Shown here piece after piece: positions 1 to 5,595 of a stretch of 5,595 bases of DNA. Source of the DNA: Caulobacteraceae bacterium (GTDB taxonomy: Bacteria > Pseudomonadota > Alphaproteobacteria > Caulobacterales > Caulobacteraceae). The notes beneath the pieces were generated by a model. It was not told the origin of the DNA. It searched no databases and saw only the letters and a program-made list of their open reading frames with translations. Each line of letters starts with the position of its first letter. The stretch's first letter is position 1. Position numbers and translations under genes: made by a program. The DNA lies in contig JAQGII010000144.1 in assembly GCA_028291305.1 (NCBI GenBank), positions 1-5,595 of the forward strand, read 5' to 3'.

Positions 1-1836
1 CAGGGCACCAGCTTCCGCGGCGACGTGGACCCGCGCGTCCTCAACACCGGCACTCCGGGCAACATCAGCGCCAACATCCTGCCGCGCTTCCCGCTGATGA
101 CGACCTTCCCCAACTATCCGTACGTGAACCGCATCGGCGGCGACGGCCAGACCCAGTTGGACGCCTTCTTCTACAACGCCGGCTACGAGCTCTCGCCCGA
201 GACGCAGCTCTACAGCTTCGGTTCGGCCGGCTACAAGGCCGGCCGCGCCTACGAGAACTACCGCCTGCCCAGCGTGGTGGTGAGCTCGACTGGCGTGCCG
301 CTGTTCCCGGCCGGCTTCTCGCCCATGGAGAACATCCGCGAGACGGACTATTCGACCACCCTGGGCGCCAAGGGCACGGTGAGCGACACCACCTGGAACC
401 TGGCCTCGACCTACGGCCGCAACTACGACCGGATCTATGTGCTGGGTTCGGCGAACTCGTCGCTGTACGCCGACACCGGATCGACGCCGACCAACTTCCA
501 TGACGGCGACTTCACCTCGACCGAGTGGACCAACAACCTCGACCTGAGCCACTCGTTCAACGTGGGGATGGCCGAGCCGCTGACCGTGGCCGGCGGCGCC
601 GAATACCGCATCGACTCCTACGAATTGAAGGCGGGCGATCCGGCCTCCTACTACAAGACCGGGGCCCAGTCCTTCTTCGGCTACGCGCCGTCGAACGCCG
701 GCTACCACCAGCGGTCCAACTACGCGTTCTACGGCGACGTGAGCGCAACGCCGGTCGCCAAGCTCAAGCTCGAGGCCGCGATCCGCTACGAAAACTACAC
801 CGACTTCGGTGCCGCCACCGTCTACAAGGGCACGGTCCGTTACGACTTCACCGACGTCATCGCCGTGCGCGCCACGGCCGACACCGGCTTCCGCGCCCCG
901 ACCATGGCCGAGCAGTTCTACTCGGGCATCAACGTCGGCCCGACGTCGATCTCCGGCGTGTTCGCGCCCAATTCGGCGGGGGCCAAGTTCCTGGGGATCA
1001 GCGGCCTGAAGCCGGAAAAGTCGGTCGACTTCAGCGCCGGCATCGTGACCCACTTCCTGCCGCGCCTGACCATGACCCTGGACGGCTACGCCCTGAAGAT
1101 CACCGACCGCATCGTGCAGTCGGGGAACTTCTACGGCTACAACACGACGCCTCGGAACGACATCTCCCCGTCGGTGCTGACCGCCCTGACGGCCAGCGGC
1201 GTGACGATCGATCCGAACATCTTCAAGGTGTCCAGCGCCAGCGTCAGCATCGTCAGCTTCGTCAACGGCGCCGACACGCAGACCTACGGGGCGGACTTCG
1301 TGGCGACCTATCCCATGGACTACGGCGCCTGGGGCCACGTCGACTACTCGCTGAGCGCCAACTACAACGACACCAAGATCACCAAGATCGCCAAGCCGCC
1401 GTCCAACGTGTCGCCCAACGCGGTCATCCTCGACCAGGTTGCGGTCTCGACCATCGAGGATAGCACGCCCAAGTTCCGCGCGACCTTCGGCGCCTTCTGG
1501 ACCCTCGGCAAGTTCAGCGCCAACCTGCGGGAATCCTTCTACGGCTCGGCCTACATCTACGGCCAGAACGCGCAGACCGGCGTCTATACCCAGCTCAAGA
1601 ACAACCAGGCGGGCATCACCGACCTCGAACTCACCTACGAGGTCATCCAAAGCGTGAAGTTCAGCCTGGGCGCCAACAACCTGCTCAACACCTATCCGAC
1701 GAAGACCCCGGCGGCCTATCGCCAGGCGCAGTTCAACACCAACTCGTCCAGCTATGCCTCCAGCGTCTACCCGAACTTCTCCGCCTTCGGCTTCAACGGC
1801 GGCTTCTACTACGGCCGGGTGACCTACAGCTTCTGA
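1..1836 (+). CDS. TonB-dependent outer-membrane receptor, C-terminal beta-barrel part (5' end outside window)
   Basis: This is the barrel portion of a TonB-dependent receptor, which imports a large or scarce substrate (siderophore, vitamin, glycan or similar) across the outer membrane using TonB/ExbBD energy. The reading frame is already open at base 1, so the GTG at 25 is internal and not a start; 611 residues are visible. The signal peptide, TonB box and most or all of the plug lie upstream. Evidence: alternating aromatic/polar strands throughout; the barrel motif TGFRAPT from 883; LKPEKS at 1006-1023; a DGYALKITDRI-type strand after it; the late motif NNLLNTYP at 1675-1698; and a C-terminal strand ending YGRVTYSF. 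The terminal Phe is the BAM recognition signature of outer-membrane barrels. The style matches the receptors abundant in Caulobacterales and Sphingomonadales. The substrate is unknown. The gene converges on the minus-strand cluster and has its own terminator downstream. Family assignment is firm; substrate and gene name are not assigned. Confidence 0.95.
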   Translation, partial: QGTSFRGDVDPRVLNTGTPGNISANILPRFPLMTTFPNYPYVNRIGGDGQTQLDAFFYNAGYELSPETQLYSFGSAGYKAGRAYENYRLPSVVVSSTGVPLFPAGFSPMENIRETDYSTTLGAKGTVSDTTWNLASTYGRNYDRIYVLGSANSSLYADTGSTPTNFHDGDFTSTEWTNNLDLSHSFNVGMAEPLTVAGGAEYRIDSYELKAGDPASYYKTGAQSFFGYAPSNAGYHQRSNYAFYGDVSATPVAKLKLEAAIRYENYTDFGAATVYKGTVRYDFTDVIAVRATADTGFRAPTMAEQFYSGINVGPTSISGVFAPNSAGAKFLGISGLKPEKSVDFSAGIVTHFLPRLTMTLDGYALKITDRIVQSGNFYGYNTTPRNDISPSVLTALTASGVTIDPNIFKVSSASVSIVSFVNGADTQTYGADFVATYPMDYGAWGHVDYSLSANYNDTKITKIAKPPSNVSPNAVILDQVAVSTIEDSTPKFRATFGAFWTLGKFSANLRESFYGSAYIYGQNAQTGVYTQLKNNQAGITDLELTYEVIQSVKFSLGANNLLNTYPTKTPAAYRQAQFNTNSSSYASSVYPNFSAFGFNGGFYYGRVTYSF

Positions 1837-1854
1837 CCCGGTCCTGACAACGAG

Positions 1855-1886
1855 GGCGGGCGGCGCTGCGGCGCCGGCCGCCTGCC
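1855..1886 (+). other. GC-rich stem-loop just after the receptor stop codon
   Basis: Arms 1855-1864 (GGCGGGCGGC) and 1877-1886 (GCCGCCTGCC) pair over 10 bp with one G-U wobble (G1858 with T1883) around a 12-nt loop. An alternative inner hairpin pairs 1861-1866 with 1871-1876 around a TGCG loop. It begins 18 bases after the receptor TGA. There is no T-run after it, so on its own it is not a standard intrinsic terminator. It could protect the 3' end of the receptor mRNA or simply reflect GC-rich composition. Confidence 0.45.
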
Positions 1887-1899
1887 GGTCCCAGAAATG

Positions 1900-1939
1900 A
1901 TCGCCGGGCGTGTTCAGCCAGAACGCGCCCGGCGATTTT
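1900..1939 (+). terminator. Intrinsic terminator between convergent units, possibly bidirectional
   Basis: Left arm 1900-1915 and right arm 1921-1936 form a 16-bp stem. The outer 11 bp are perfect (ATCGCCGGGCG with CGCCCGGCGAT); then comes one T-G wobble and four more Watson-Crick pairs. The loop is AGCCA (1916-1920). The stem runs into TTTT at 1936-1939 on the plus strand, which suits termination of the receptor transcript whose gene ends at 1836. Read on the minus strand, the hairpin is followed by TCATTTCT, a weaker T-rich tail. It lies 18 bases past the stop of the acetyltransferase gene, so it may also end the minus-strand operon. Confidence 0.88.
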
Positions 1940-1954
1940 CGTTGTGCGGCGGGG

Positions 1955-2509
1955 CTACGGCGCGGGGCCCAGGACCTTGCGCATCCTGATCAAGGGGATC
2001 CTGAGCCCGCCGCTGGTCTCCGCTTCGAATGCCTCCACCGGCCGGTATCCGCAGGCGCGATAGAGGGGTTCGCCGCCGAGCGTGGCCGCCAGTTCACAGG
2101 TCCGGAACTGCTCGGCCGCCGCCGCCGCCTCGCAAGTCGCCAGCACCAGCCGGCCGATCCCGCGGCGCTCCCAGCCGGACCGGGTGTACATGGCCCGCAC
2201 GCGGGCAGGCTCCGTGGCCGGGTCGAGCAGGGCGGCGTCGCGGCCCACCGAGTGGTCGCCGCCGAACAGGGTGGCCCTGCGGCTCCAGCCGCCGCAGCCG
2301 ACCACCTGCTCGCCGCTGCTGACCACGAAATAGGTCCCGTCGGCGATCAGCTGGCTGTCCAGCCCCATGATCTCGCGCGAGGCCTCGACCATGTCCGGCG
2401 ACAGGAAGGGGCTCAGCAGTTCGCCGATCGCGGCATGCATCAACGGCCGCAGCCGCGCGATGTCGGCGGCTTCGGCGAGGCGGATGGTGAAGGGCGGCTC
2501 AGCCGGCAT
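1955..2509 (-). CDS. GNAT-family N-acetyltransferase
   Basis: A 184-residue single-domain protein with the length and layout of a GCN5-related N-acetyltransferase, which moves an acetyl group from acetyl-CoA to an amine. Visible pieces: an N-terminal strand and helix typical of the fold (TIRLAEAADIARLRPLM, residues 8-24); the central strands FVVSSGEQVVGCGGW (61-75); motif A, with strand ARVRAMYT followed by the acetyl-CoA pyrophosphate loop W-E-R-R-G-I-G-R (113-120, consensus Q/R-x-x-G-x-G/A) and its helix; and the late motif GEPLYRACGYRPV (146-158), usual for the C-terminal strands. The ATG at 2509 has GGAG (plus-strand CTCC, 2520-2523) 10 bases upstream. The start overlaps the end of the preceding gene by 11 bp, so it is probably co-translated as the last gene of the cluster. 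The acceptor substrate is unknown. The N-terminal half (PFLSPDMVEASREIMG, 44-49 region) probably forms part of the acceptor site. Confidence 0.9.
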   Translation of the reverse strand: MPAEPPFTIRLAEAADIARLRPLMHAAIGELLSPFLSPDMVEASREIMGLDSQLIADGTYFVVSSGEQVVGCGGWSRRATLFGGDHSVGRDAALLDPATEPARVRAMYTRSGWERRGIGRLVLATCEAAAAAEQFRTCELAATLGGEPLYRACGYRPVEAFEAETSGGLRIPLIRMRKVLGPAP

Positions 2510-2954
2510 CGGCCAGGTGCTCCGCCACCAGCCGCTCGGGCGAGAAGTCCGGCCGGTCGGGCGGACGGTAGCCCAGGCGCGCGGCCTTGGATTTCAGGGT
2601 CCGTTCGTCATAGGCGCTGAGCACGATCCCGCGATCCGCGATCGGGCCGGCCAGCAGGCGGCGCGCGGCCTCGCACGCCGGCCGGTCGAGGGTGGCCTGC
2701 GTGAAAGCCCACAGCACCGCCGCATAGAAGGCGGTGATGGTCTCGTGATAGCCGGCCTCGTCGGTGTTGCTACCGCCGGCGGCGACATTGTAGGCGCTGA
2801 TCGCGTCCCGCAGCGTCGGCAGCAGCTGCGCCTGCGGCAACCGTCGCGCCAGCATCATCCCCACCAGCAGATGGGCGTGGTGGGTCCAGCCGGCCGCCGG
2901 TAGGGTCCGGGCCAGGAACTGCGCCAGCAGGATCTCCAGCTCGTCGTCGGTCAT
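2499..2954 (-). CDS. Conserved-looking protein of unknown function with His motifs (151 aa)
   Basis: I do not recognise a named family. The protein has 151 residues, no signal peptide and no membrane segment, and looks mainly helical and cytoplasmic. Two motif blocks stand out. The first is GWTHHAHLLVG (residues 22-32) with His25, His26 and His28. The second runs from YN (55-56) through GGSNT (60-64) to GYHETIT (68-74) with His70 and Glu71. I have an impression of similar unannotated bacterial proteins with a W-T-H-x-A-H block followed by a G-Y-H-E-T-I-T block, but I cannot name a Pfam or DUF entry. The clustered His/Glu residues could bind a metal; that is inference. The ATG at 2954 overlaps the TGA of the upstream transporter in an ATGA junction, and I see no strong ribosome site of its own. 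This favours translational coupling and rules against the longer in-frame opening that runs antisense-like through the transporter. Its end overlaps the acetyltransferase start. Confidence 0.85.
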   Translation of the reverse strand: MTDDELEILLAQFLARTLPAAGWTHHAHLLVGMMLARRLPQAQLLPTLRDAISAYNVAAGGSNTDEAGYHETITAFYAAVLWAFTQATLDRPACEAARRLLAGPIADRGIVLSAYDERTLKSKAARLGYRPPDRPDFSPERLVAEHLADAG

Positions 2955-3877
2955 GGCGTCGTTGGCCTGGCGCGGCGCAGCAGGCGCGCGGGGATGCGGC
3001 CGTCGATGGCCGCCAGGCTCAGGCCGATCATGGCCATGCCGCCGAATGCCGCCGGCTTGACCGGCTCGCCCAGGAACAGCAGGCCCAGCAGCAGGGCGCT
3101 GATCGGCACCAGGAAGGTGACCAGCATCAGGTCCGTGGGATCGGCCCGCTGCAGCAGCTGGAAATAGAGGATGTAGGCGAAGGCGGTGGACACCAGGGAG
3201 ATGCCCAGCAGCGCCCCCCACAGCGGCGGCCCGGGCATGGGCAGGGTCCAGAAACGGTCGAACACGGCGGCCAGCGGCAGCATCACCAGGGTGGCGCCCG
3301 TGGTCTGGCCCGCCGCCACCTTGAGGGGCCCCAGATAGCCGAAGCGCCGGCCGTAGAAGCCGCCGAAGGCGTAGGCGATCGCGGCCACCAGGCAGGCCAG
3401 TTCGCTGGTCAGCGCCGCGCCGCCGCTGAACGCGGTCGGACCGATCAGCACCATCACGCCGAGAAAGCCGAACACCACGGCCAGACCGCGCAGGGGCGTC
3501 AGCGGGGCGCCGGTCTTCAGCGCCGCGCCCACCAGGACGCCGAACACCGGGGTGGTGGCGTTGAGGATGGCGGCCAGGCCGCTGGAGATGCGGATCTCGC
3601 TCCAGGCGAAGCAGCAGAAGGGCAGGGCATTGTTGATGGCCCCCAGGGCGATCAGCTCGGCCCATACCCGCGGCGAGGCGCGGATCGGATCGCGGCGCAG
3701 CAGCAGCCACAGGTTCAGCGCCACGGCGGCGATGGCCATCCGCCCCAGCACCACGGTCAGCGGCGGCAGGGTGTGGACCAGCACCTTGTAAAAGAAGAAG
3801 GAGCCGCCCCAGACCACCGACAGCAGCACGAGCAGGGCCCATTCGGCCGCGCCCATCACATGCTTGGTCCGGGTCAT
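2951..3877 (-). CDS. EamA-domain (DMT superfamily) inner-membrane transporter
   Basis: A 308-residue protein with about ten hydrophobic segments (roughly 12-34, 40-60, 73-92, 98-120, 127-147, 157-178, 186-206, 218-240, 249-271, 275-292), forming two tandem five-helix EamA repeats. This is the usual size and layout of the drug/metabolite transporter superfamily, which includes RhtA, YdcZ-like and many amino-acid or metabolite exporters. Hallmarks: VVWGGSFFFYK in helix 1 (21-31), SSGLAAILNATTPVF (98-112) in repeat one, STAFAYILYFQLLQR (230-244) and LVPISALLLGLLFLGEP (256-272) in repeat two. The C-terminus is Arg-rich (RRARP), as expected for a cytoplasmic tail. The start at 3877 forms an ATGA overlap with the stop of the LysE-type gene and has GAGAG-like purines (around 3886-3891) upstream. 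A second ATG at 3856 is possible but less favoured. Its own stop overlaps the next start the same way. The substrate is unknown; export is more common than import in this family. Confidence 0.93.
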   Translation of the reverse strand: MTRTKHVMGAAEWALLVLLSVVWGGSFFFYKVLVHTLPPLTVVLGRMAIAAVALNLWLLLRRDPIRASPRVWAELIALGAINNALPFCCFAWSEIRISSGLAAILNATTPVFGVLVGAALKTGAPLTPLRGLAVVFGFLGVMVLIGPTAFSGGAALTSELACLVAAIAYAFGGFYGRRFGYLGPLKVAAGQTTGATLVMLPLAAVFDRFWTLPMPGPPLWGALLGISLVSTAFAYILYFQLLQRADPTDLMLVTFLVPISALLLGLLFLGEPVKPAAFGGMAMIGLSLAAIDGRIPARLLRRARPTTP

Positions 3878-4533
3878 CCGGTGGCTCTCGGCGCTCCGAT
3901 GATCACGCCCGGCGGCGGCCGTTTGGGAGGGCCCAGCGGTTCGGTGACCAGGGGATACAGGGATAGCACCAGCAGCACCGCCATCGCGCCGTTGAACAGG
4001 CGCAGCGTCCCGCCCCGCTTGAGGAAGCGCTTGATGCCGACGCCCGAGGCGGTCCAGGCCAGGCTGCAGGGGATGTTGATCAGCACATAGGTGACGGCGA
4101 TCATGACCACGTCGCGGGTCAGGTGCTCGGGCTTGGCGTAGGTGGTGATGGCGCCCAGCGCCATTACCCAGGCCTTGGGATTGACCCACTGGAAGGCGAC
4201 GGCCGCCAGGAAATGCATCGGCCGGCCGCTGGTGACGGCGGTGCCGACCCCTTTGGCGGTGGCCATCTTGTAGGCCAGGTAGAGGATGTAGGCCGCCGCG
4301 CCCCAGCGCAGCACGACGTAGAGCCAGGGGGCCGTGCGGAAGACGCCGGCCAGGCCGATGCCGACGGCGAAGGTCATCGCGCCGAAGCCCAGGCATACGC
4401 CCGCCATGTGCGGGATCGAGCGCTTGACGCCGTAGTTCACGCCCGACGCCATCATCATCAGGTTGTTGGGGCCGGGGGTGATCGAGGAGACGAGGGCGAA
4501 CACCAGGAAGCCGGCGAAGAGGGCTGGATCCAT
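3874..4533 (-). CDS. LysE/RhtB-family amino-acid (or homoserine lactone) exporter
   Basis: A 219-residue inner-membrane protein of the LysE superfamily, whose members export lysine, homoserine, threonine or homoserine lactone. Signature features: a hydrophobic first helix leading into SSITPGPNNLMMM (16-28) with the family's T-P-G-P-N motif; the glycine-rich second helix block HMAGVCLGFG (42-51); AAYILYLAYKM (80-90); FQWVNPKAWVMALG (114-127) with the typical N-P-K-A-W; and a last helix NGAMAVLLVLSLYPL (181-195). About six membrane segments are visible, as expected. The C-terminus beyond residue 198 is an unusual Pro/Gly-rich tail (GPPKRPPPG, 201-209). The ATG at 4533 is chosen; a GTG directly before it at 4536 would add one residue. 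Only 21 bp separate it from the acylase stop, with a weak purine-rich stretch (CGAG) before the start. Its stop overlaps the EamA gene's start (ATGA), so the two transporters are probably translated together. The substrate is not determinable from sequence. Confidence 0.94.
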   Translation of the reverse strand: MDPALFAGFLVFALVSSITPGPNNLMMMASGVNYGVKRSIPHMAGVCLGFGAMTFAVGIGLAGVFRTAPWLYVVLRWGAAAYILYLAYKMATAKGVGTAVTSGRPMHFLAAVAFQWVNPKAWVMALGAITTYAKPEHLTRDVVMIAVTYVLINIPCSLAWTASGVGIKRFLKRGGTLRLFNGAMAVLLVLSLYPLVTEPLGPPKRPPPGVIIGAPRATG

Positions 4534-4554
4534 CACTCGGGCAGGTTCGCGCGG

Positions 4555-5595
4555 TCAAAAGCCATCACGGCCCTCAAGGTTGGCTTCCACATCCGCGCGG
4601 GTGCGCCAGGCGTCGCGCAGCTGCTGGTGCGACAGCAGCGGCGCCTGATCGGAGATGTGCGGCGACCCCGGCTGGGACGCGTTGCCGTAGGATAGCAGCA
4701 CCTTGGCCTTGGATGGACCATCGAAACTGACCAGGGCGACGAAGGTGCCGCCGAAGTTGGCGGTGCGGGTCCCGTCCTTGGGCGGCTCGAAATCCAGCAC
4801 GTCGAAGATGCCCAGCCGCCCCGGCCCGCCGTTGGCCGGCAGGTCCTGGTCGCCCAGCTTGATGCGCATGCTCTGGCCCCACGGGGCGTCGAGCGCGCCG
4901 TGGGCGGCCAGCATGGCCTTGGCGGCGGCGTCCAGCGCCGCGGCGGCGGCCTTGGGATCGGCCAGGCCCGAAGGCGTGATCAGGGGATGGGCCAGGTCGT
5001 AGGGCCGCGCCCACCCCTGGGGCAGGTAGCCGCTGGCCGCTCCGGGACGGTCGAGCCAATCGAGGAACAGCAGGGCGCCGCGGCTACCCGCCTGGGTGGT
5101 GCGGTCCCAGCGCGCCAGCACCGCGGCCGCCTGCTTGGCCAGGTCGGTGCCGTACAGCTGCACGGCTTCCTGCAGGTCCGCATGAGGCGGTCGGCCAGTT
5201 CGGACCGGGTCGACCACTTCTTGGCGACCAGGTCGTCGAAGGTCAGCTTGGGGGTCTCCGACAGCATGCGGATGCCCCGCTCCATGCGCAGGCTGACGGC
5301 GCCGGCCGCGATCTGGTTGGCGTAGGGCTTGGGGTCCTGGATGGCGGGCCAGCCGGCGTTCCACGGCGGGTCGTTGGAATTCTGCACCGTGCCGACCTGG
5401 GGATCGGTGGTCTTGGGCAGGGCGTCATAGTCGAGGTAGCCGGTCCACAGCGTGCTCGCCCGGTCGCCCGGCACGATGCCCGACCAGAACTTGAAGTCGC
5501 GTCCCGGCTTCTTGGGCACGAGGCCGTTGAACAGGTACTGGATGTGGCCGTCGCGGTCGGCGTAGATCACGTTGAAGCTGGGCACCTGCATCATC
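4555..5595 (-). pseudogene. Penicillin amidase / acyl-homoserine-lactone acylase-type Ntn hydrolase, C-terminal part, frameshifted near 5180
   Basis: This is the downstream part of the beta subunit of a penicillin-amidase-family acylase. These periplasmic N-terminal-nucleophile hydrolases cut N-acyl amide bonds, for example in acyl-homoserine lactones, penicillins or aculeacin. The catalytic N-terminal Ser of the beta chain, the alpha chain and the signal peptide lie beyond the right edge. Frame one (5594 to 5181, 138 residues) carries FNVIYADRDGHIQYLFNG (7-24) and VQNSNDPPW (5361-5387). The latter is a conserved block expected to hold the oxyanion-stabilising Asn. It then reaches KKWSTRSELADRLM. 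The match continues in another frame from 5178 to 4555 (207 residues) as DLQEAVQLYGTDLAKQAAAVLARWD, through APWGQS, DLPANGGPGRLGIFDV and LLSYGNASQPGSPHISDQ to AWRTRADVEANLEGRDGF. Both halves fit one family in order, so a single base appears lost. Unrepaired, frame one stops at 4980 after about 66 foreign residues. It is either a true pseudogene or a sequencing/assembly error. It is first in the visible cluster, 21 bp before the LysE gene. Confidence 0.85.
5176..5183 (-). other. Apparent one-base deletion (frameshift site) in the acylase gene
   Basis: On the minus strand the gene reads CTC-ATG and then CGGACCTGCAG. The upstream frame ends sensibly at ATG (5183-5181), and the downstream frame resumes at GAC (5178-5176). 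Two bases (CG, 5180-5179) stand where three are needed. Adding one C would give ATG-CCG-GAC-CTG, that is ADRLMPDLQEA, which fits the L-x-P-D-L type helix start usual at this place in the family. There is no homopolymer run or slippery heptamer, so programmed frameshifting is unlikely. Confidence 0.75.

Noticed and set aside
525..1463. 312-residue plus-strand open frame inside the receptor gene
   Set aside because: It is Arg/Gln/Leu-rich low-complexity translation, an alternate frame of a high-GC gene whose main frame has clear receptor motifs.
1910..2620. Plus-strand open frame of 236 residues opposite the acetyltransferase
   Set aside because: It starts inside the terminator hairpin and lies antisense to a clear GNAT gene.
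2955..3842. In-frame upstream extension of the unnamed protein to 447 residues
   Set aside because: The extra part overlaps the EamA gene in another frame and has shadow composition (Gly/Arg/Ala/Pro). The ATG at 2954 overlaps the EamA stop.
3878..4558. In-frame upstream extension of the EamA transporter to 535 residues
   Set aside because: The added sequence is Arg/Gly/Pro-rich and non-membrane, a shadow of the LysE-type gene on the same strand. The ATGA junction at 3874-3877 gives a natural start.
4123..4695. Plus-strand open frame of 190 residues opposite the LysE gene and acylase end
   Set aside because: It spans two well-supported minus-strand genes, has shadow composition (Gly/Arg/Asp/His) and no recognisable motif.
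5170..5190. Programmed ribosomal frameshifting as the explanation for the split acylase
   Set aside because: There is no slippery run, no homopolymer and no obvious stimulatory hairpin. The acylase family is not known to use recoding; a one-base loss is simpler.
1..5595. tRNA, rRNA, CRISPR array, insertion sequence, riboswitch
   Set aside because: No cloverleaf-like segments, spaced direct repeats, terminal inverted repeats or transposase motifs were seen, and non-coding space totals only about 140 bases.

Overview
The window is GC-rich throughout, with strong G/C bias at third codon positions. It looks like chromosomal DNA of an alphaproteobacterium. The TonB-dependent receptor resembles those expanded in Caulobacterales and Sphingomonadales, so a Caulobacter- or Phenylobacterium-like host is my best guess. 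This is an inference from protein style, not a database match.

Layout: (1) Positions 1-1836, plus strand: the C-terminal 611 residues of a TonB-dependent outer-membrane receptor, cut off at the left edge. (2) Positions 1837-1954: a short intergenic space between two converging transcription units, holding a GC-rich stem-loop and then a very good intrinsic terminator (16-bp stem, 5-nt loop, T-run). (3) Positions 1955-5595, minus strand: a compact run of five genes read right to left. They are a penicillin amidase/acyl-homoserine-lactone acylase-type hydrolase (cut by the right edge and apparently frameshifted near 5180), a LysE/RhtB-type exporter, an EamA/DMT-type transporter, an unnamed 151-residue protein with conserved-looking His motifs, and a GNAT acetyltransferase. 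The junctions are a 21-bp gap, a 4-bp ATGA overlap, another 4-bp ATGA overlap and an 11-bp overlap. This is the pattern of one operon with translational coupling.

How the genes may work together: the receptor imports an unknown substrate across the outer membrane and belongs to a separate unit. In the minus-strand cluster, a likely periplasmic N-acyl amide hydrolase is followed by two inner-membrane transporters from the families that contain RhtB and RhtA (homoserine/threonine/homoserine lactone efflux), then by two small cytoplasmic proteins. An amino-compound release/efflux/modification theme is possible, but substrates cannot be read from sequence. The points most worth a second look are the one-base frameshift in the acylase, the unnamed His-motif protein, and the acylase-plus-two-exporters arrangement. 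No RNA genes, CRISPR arrays, mobile elements or stretches over 300 bases without a gene were seen.
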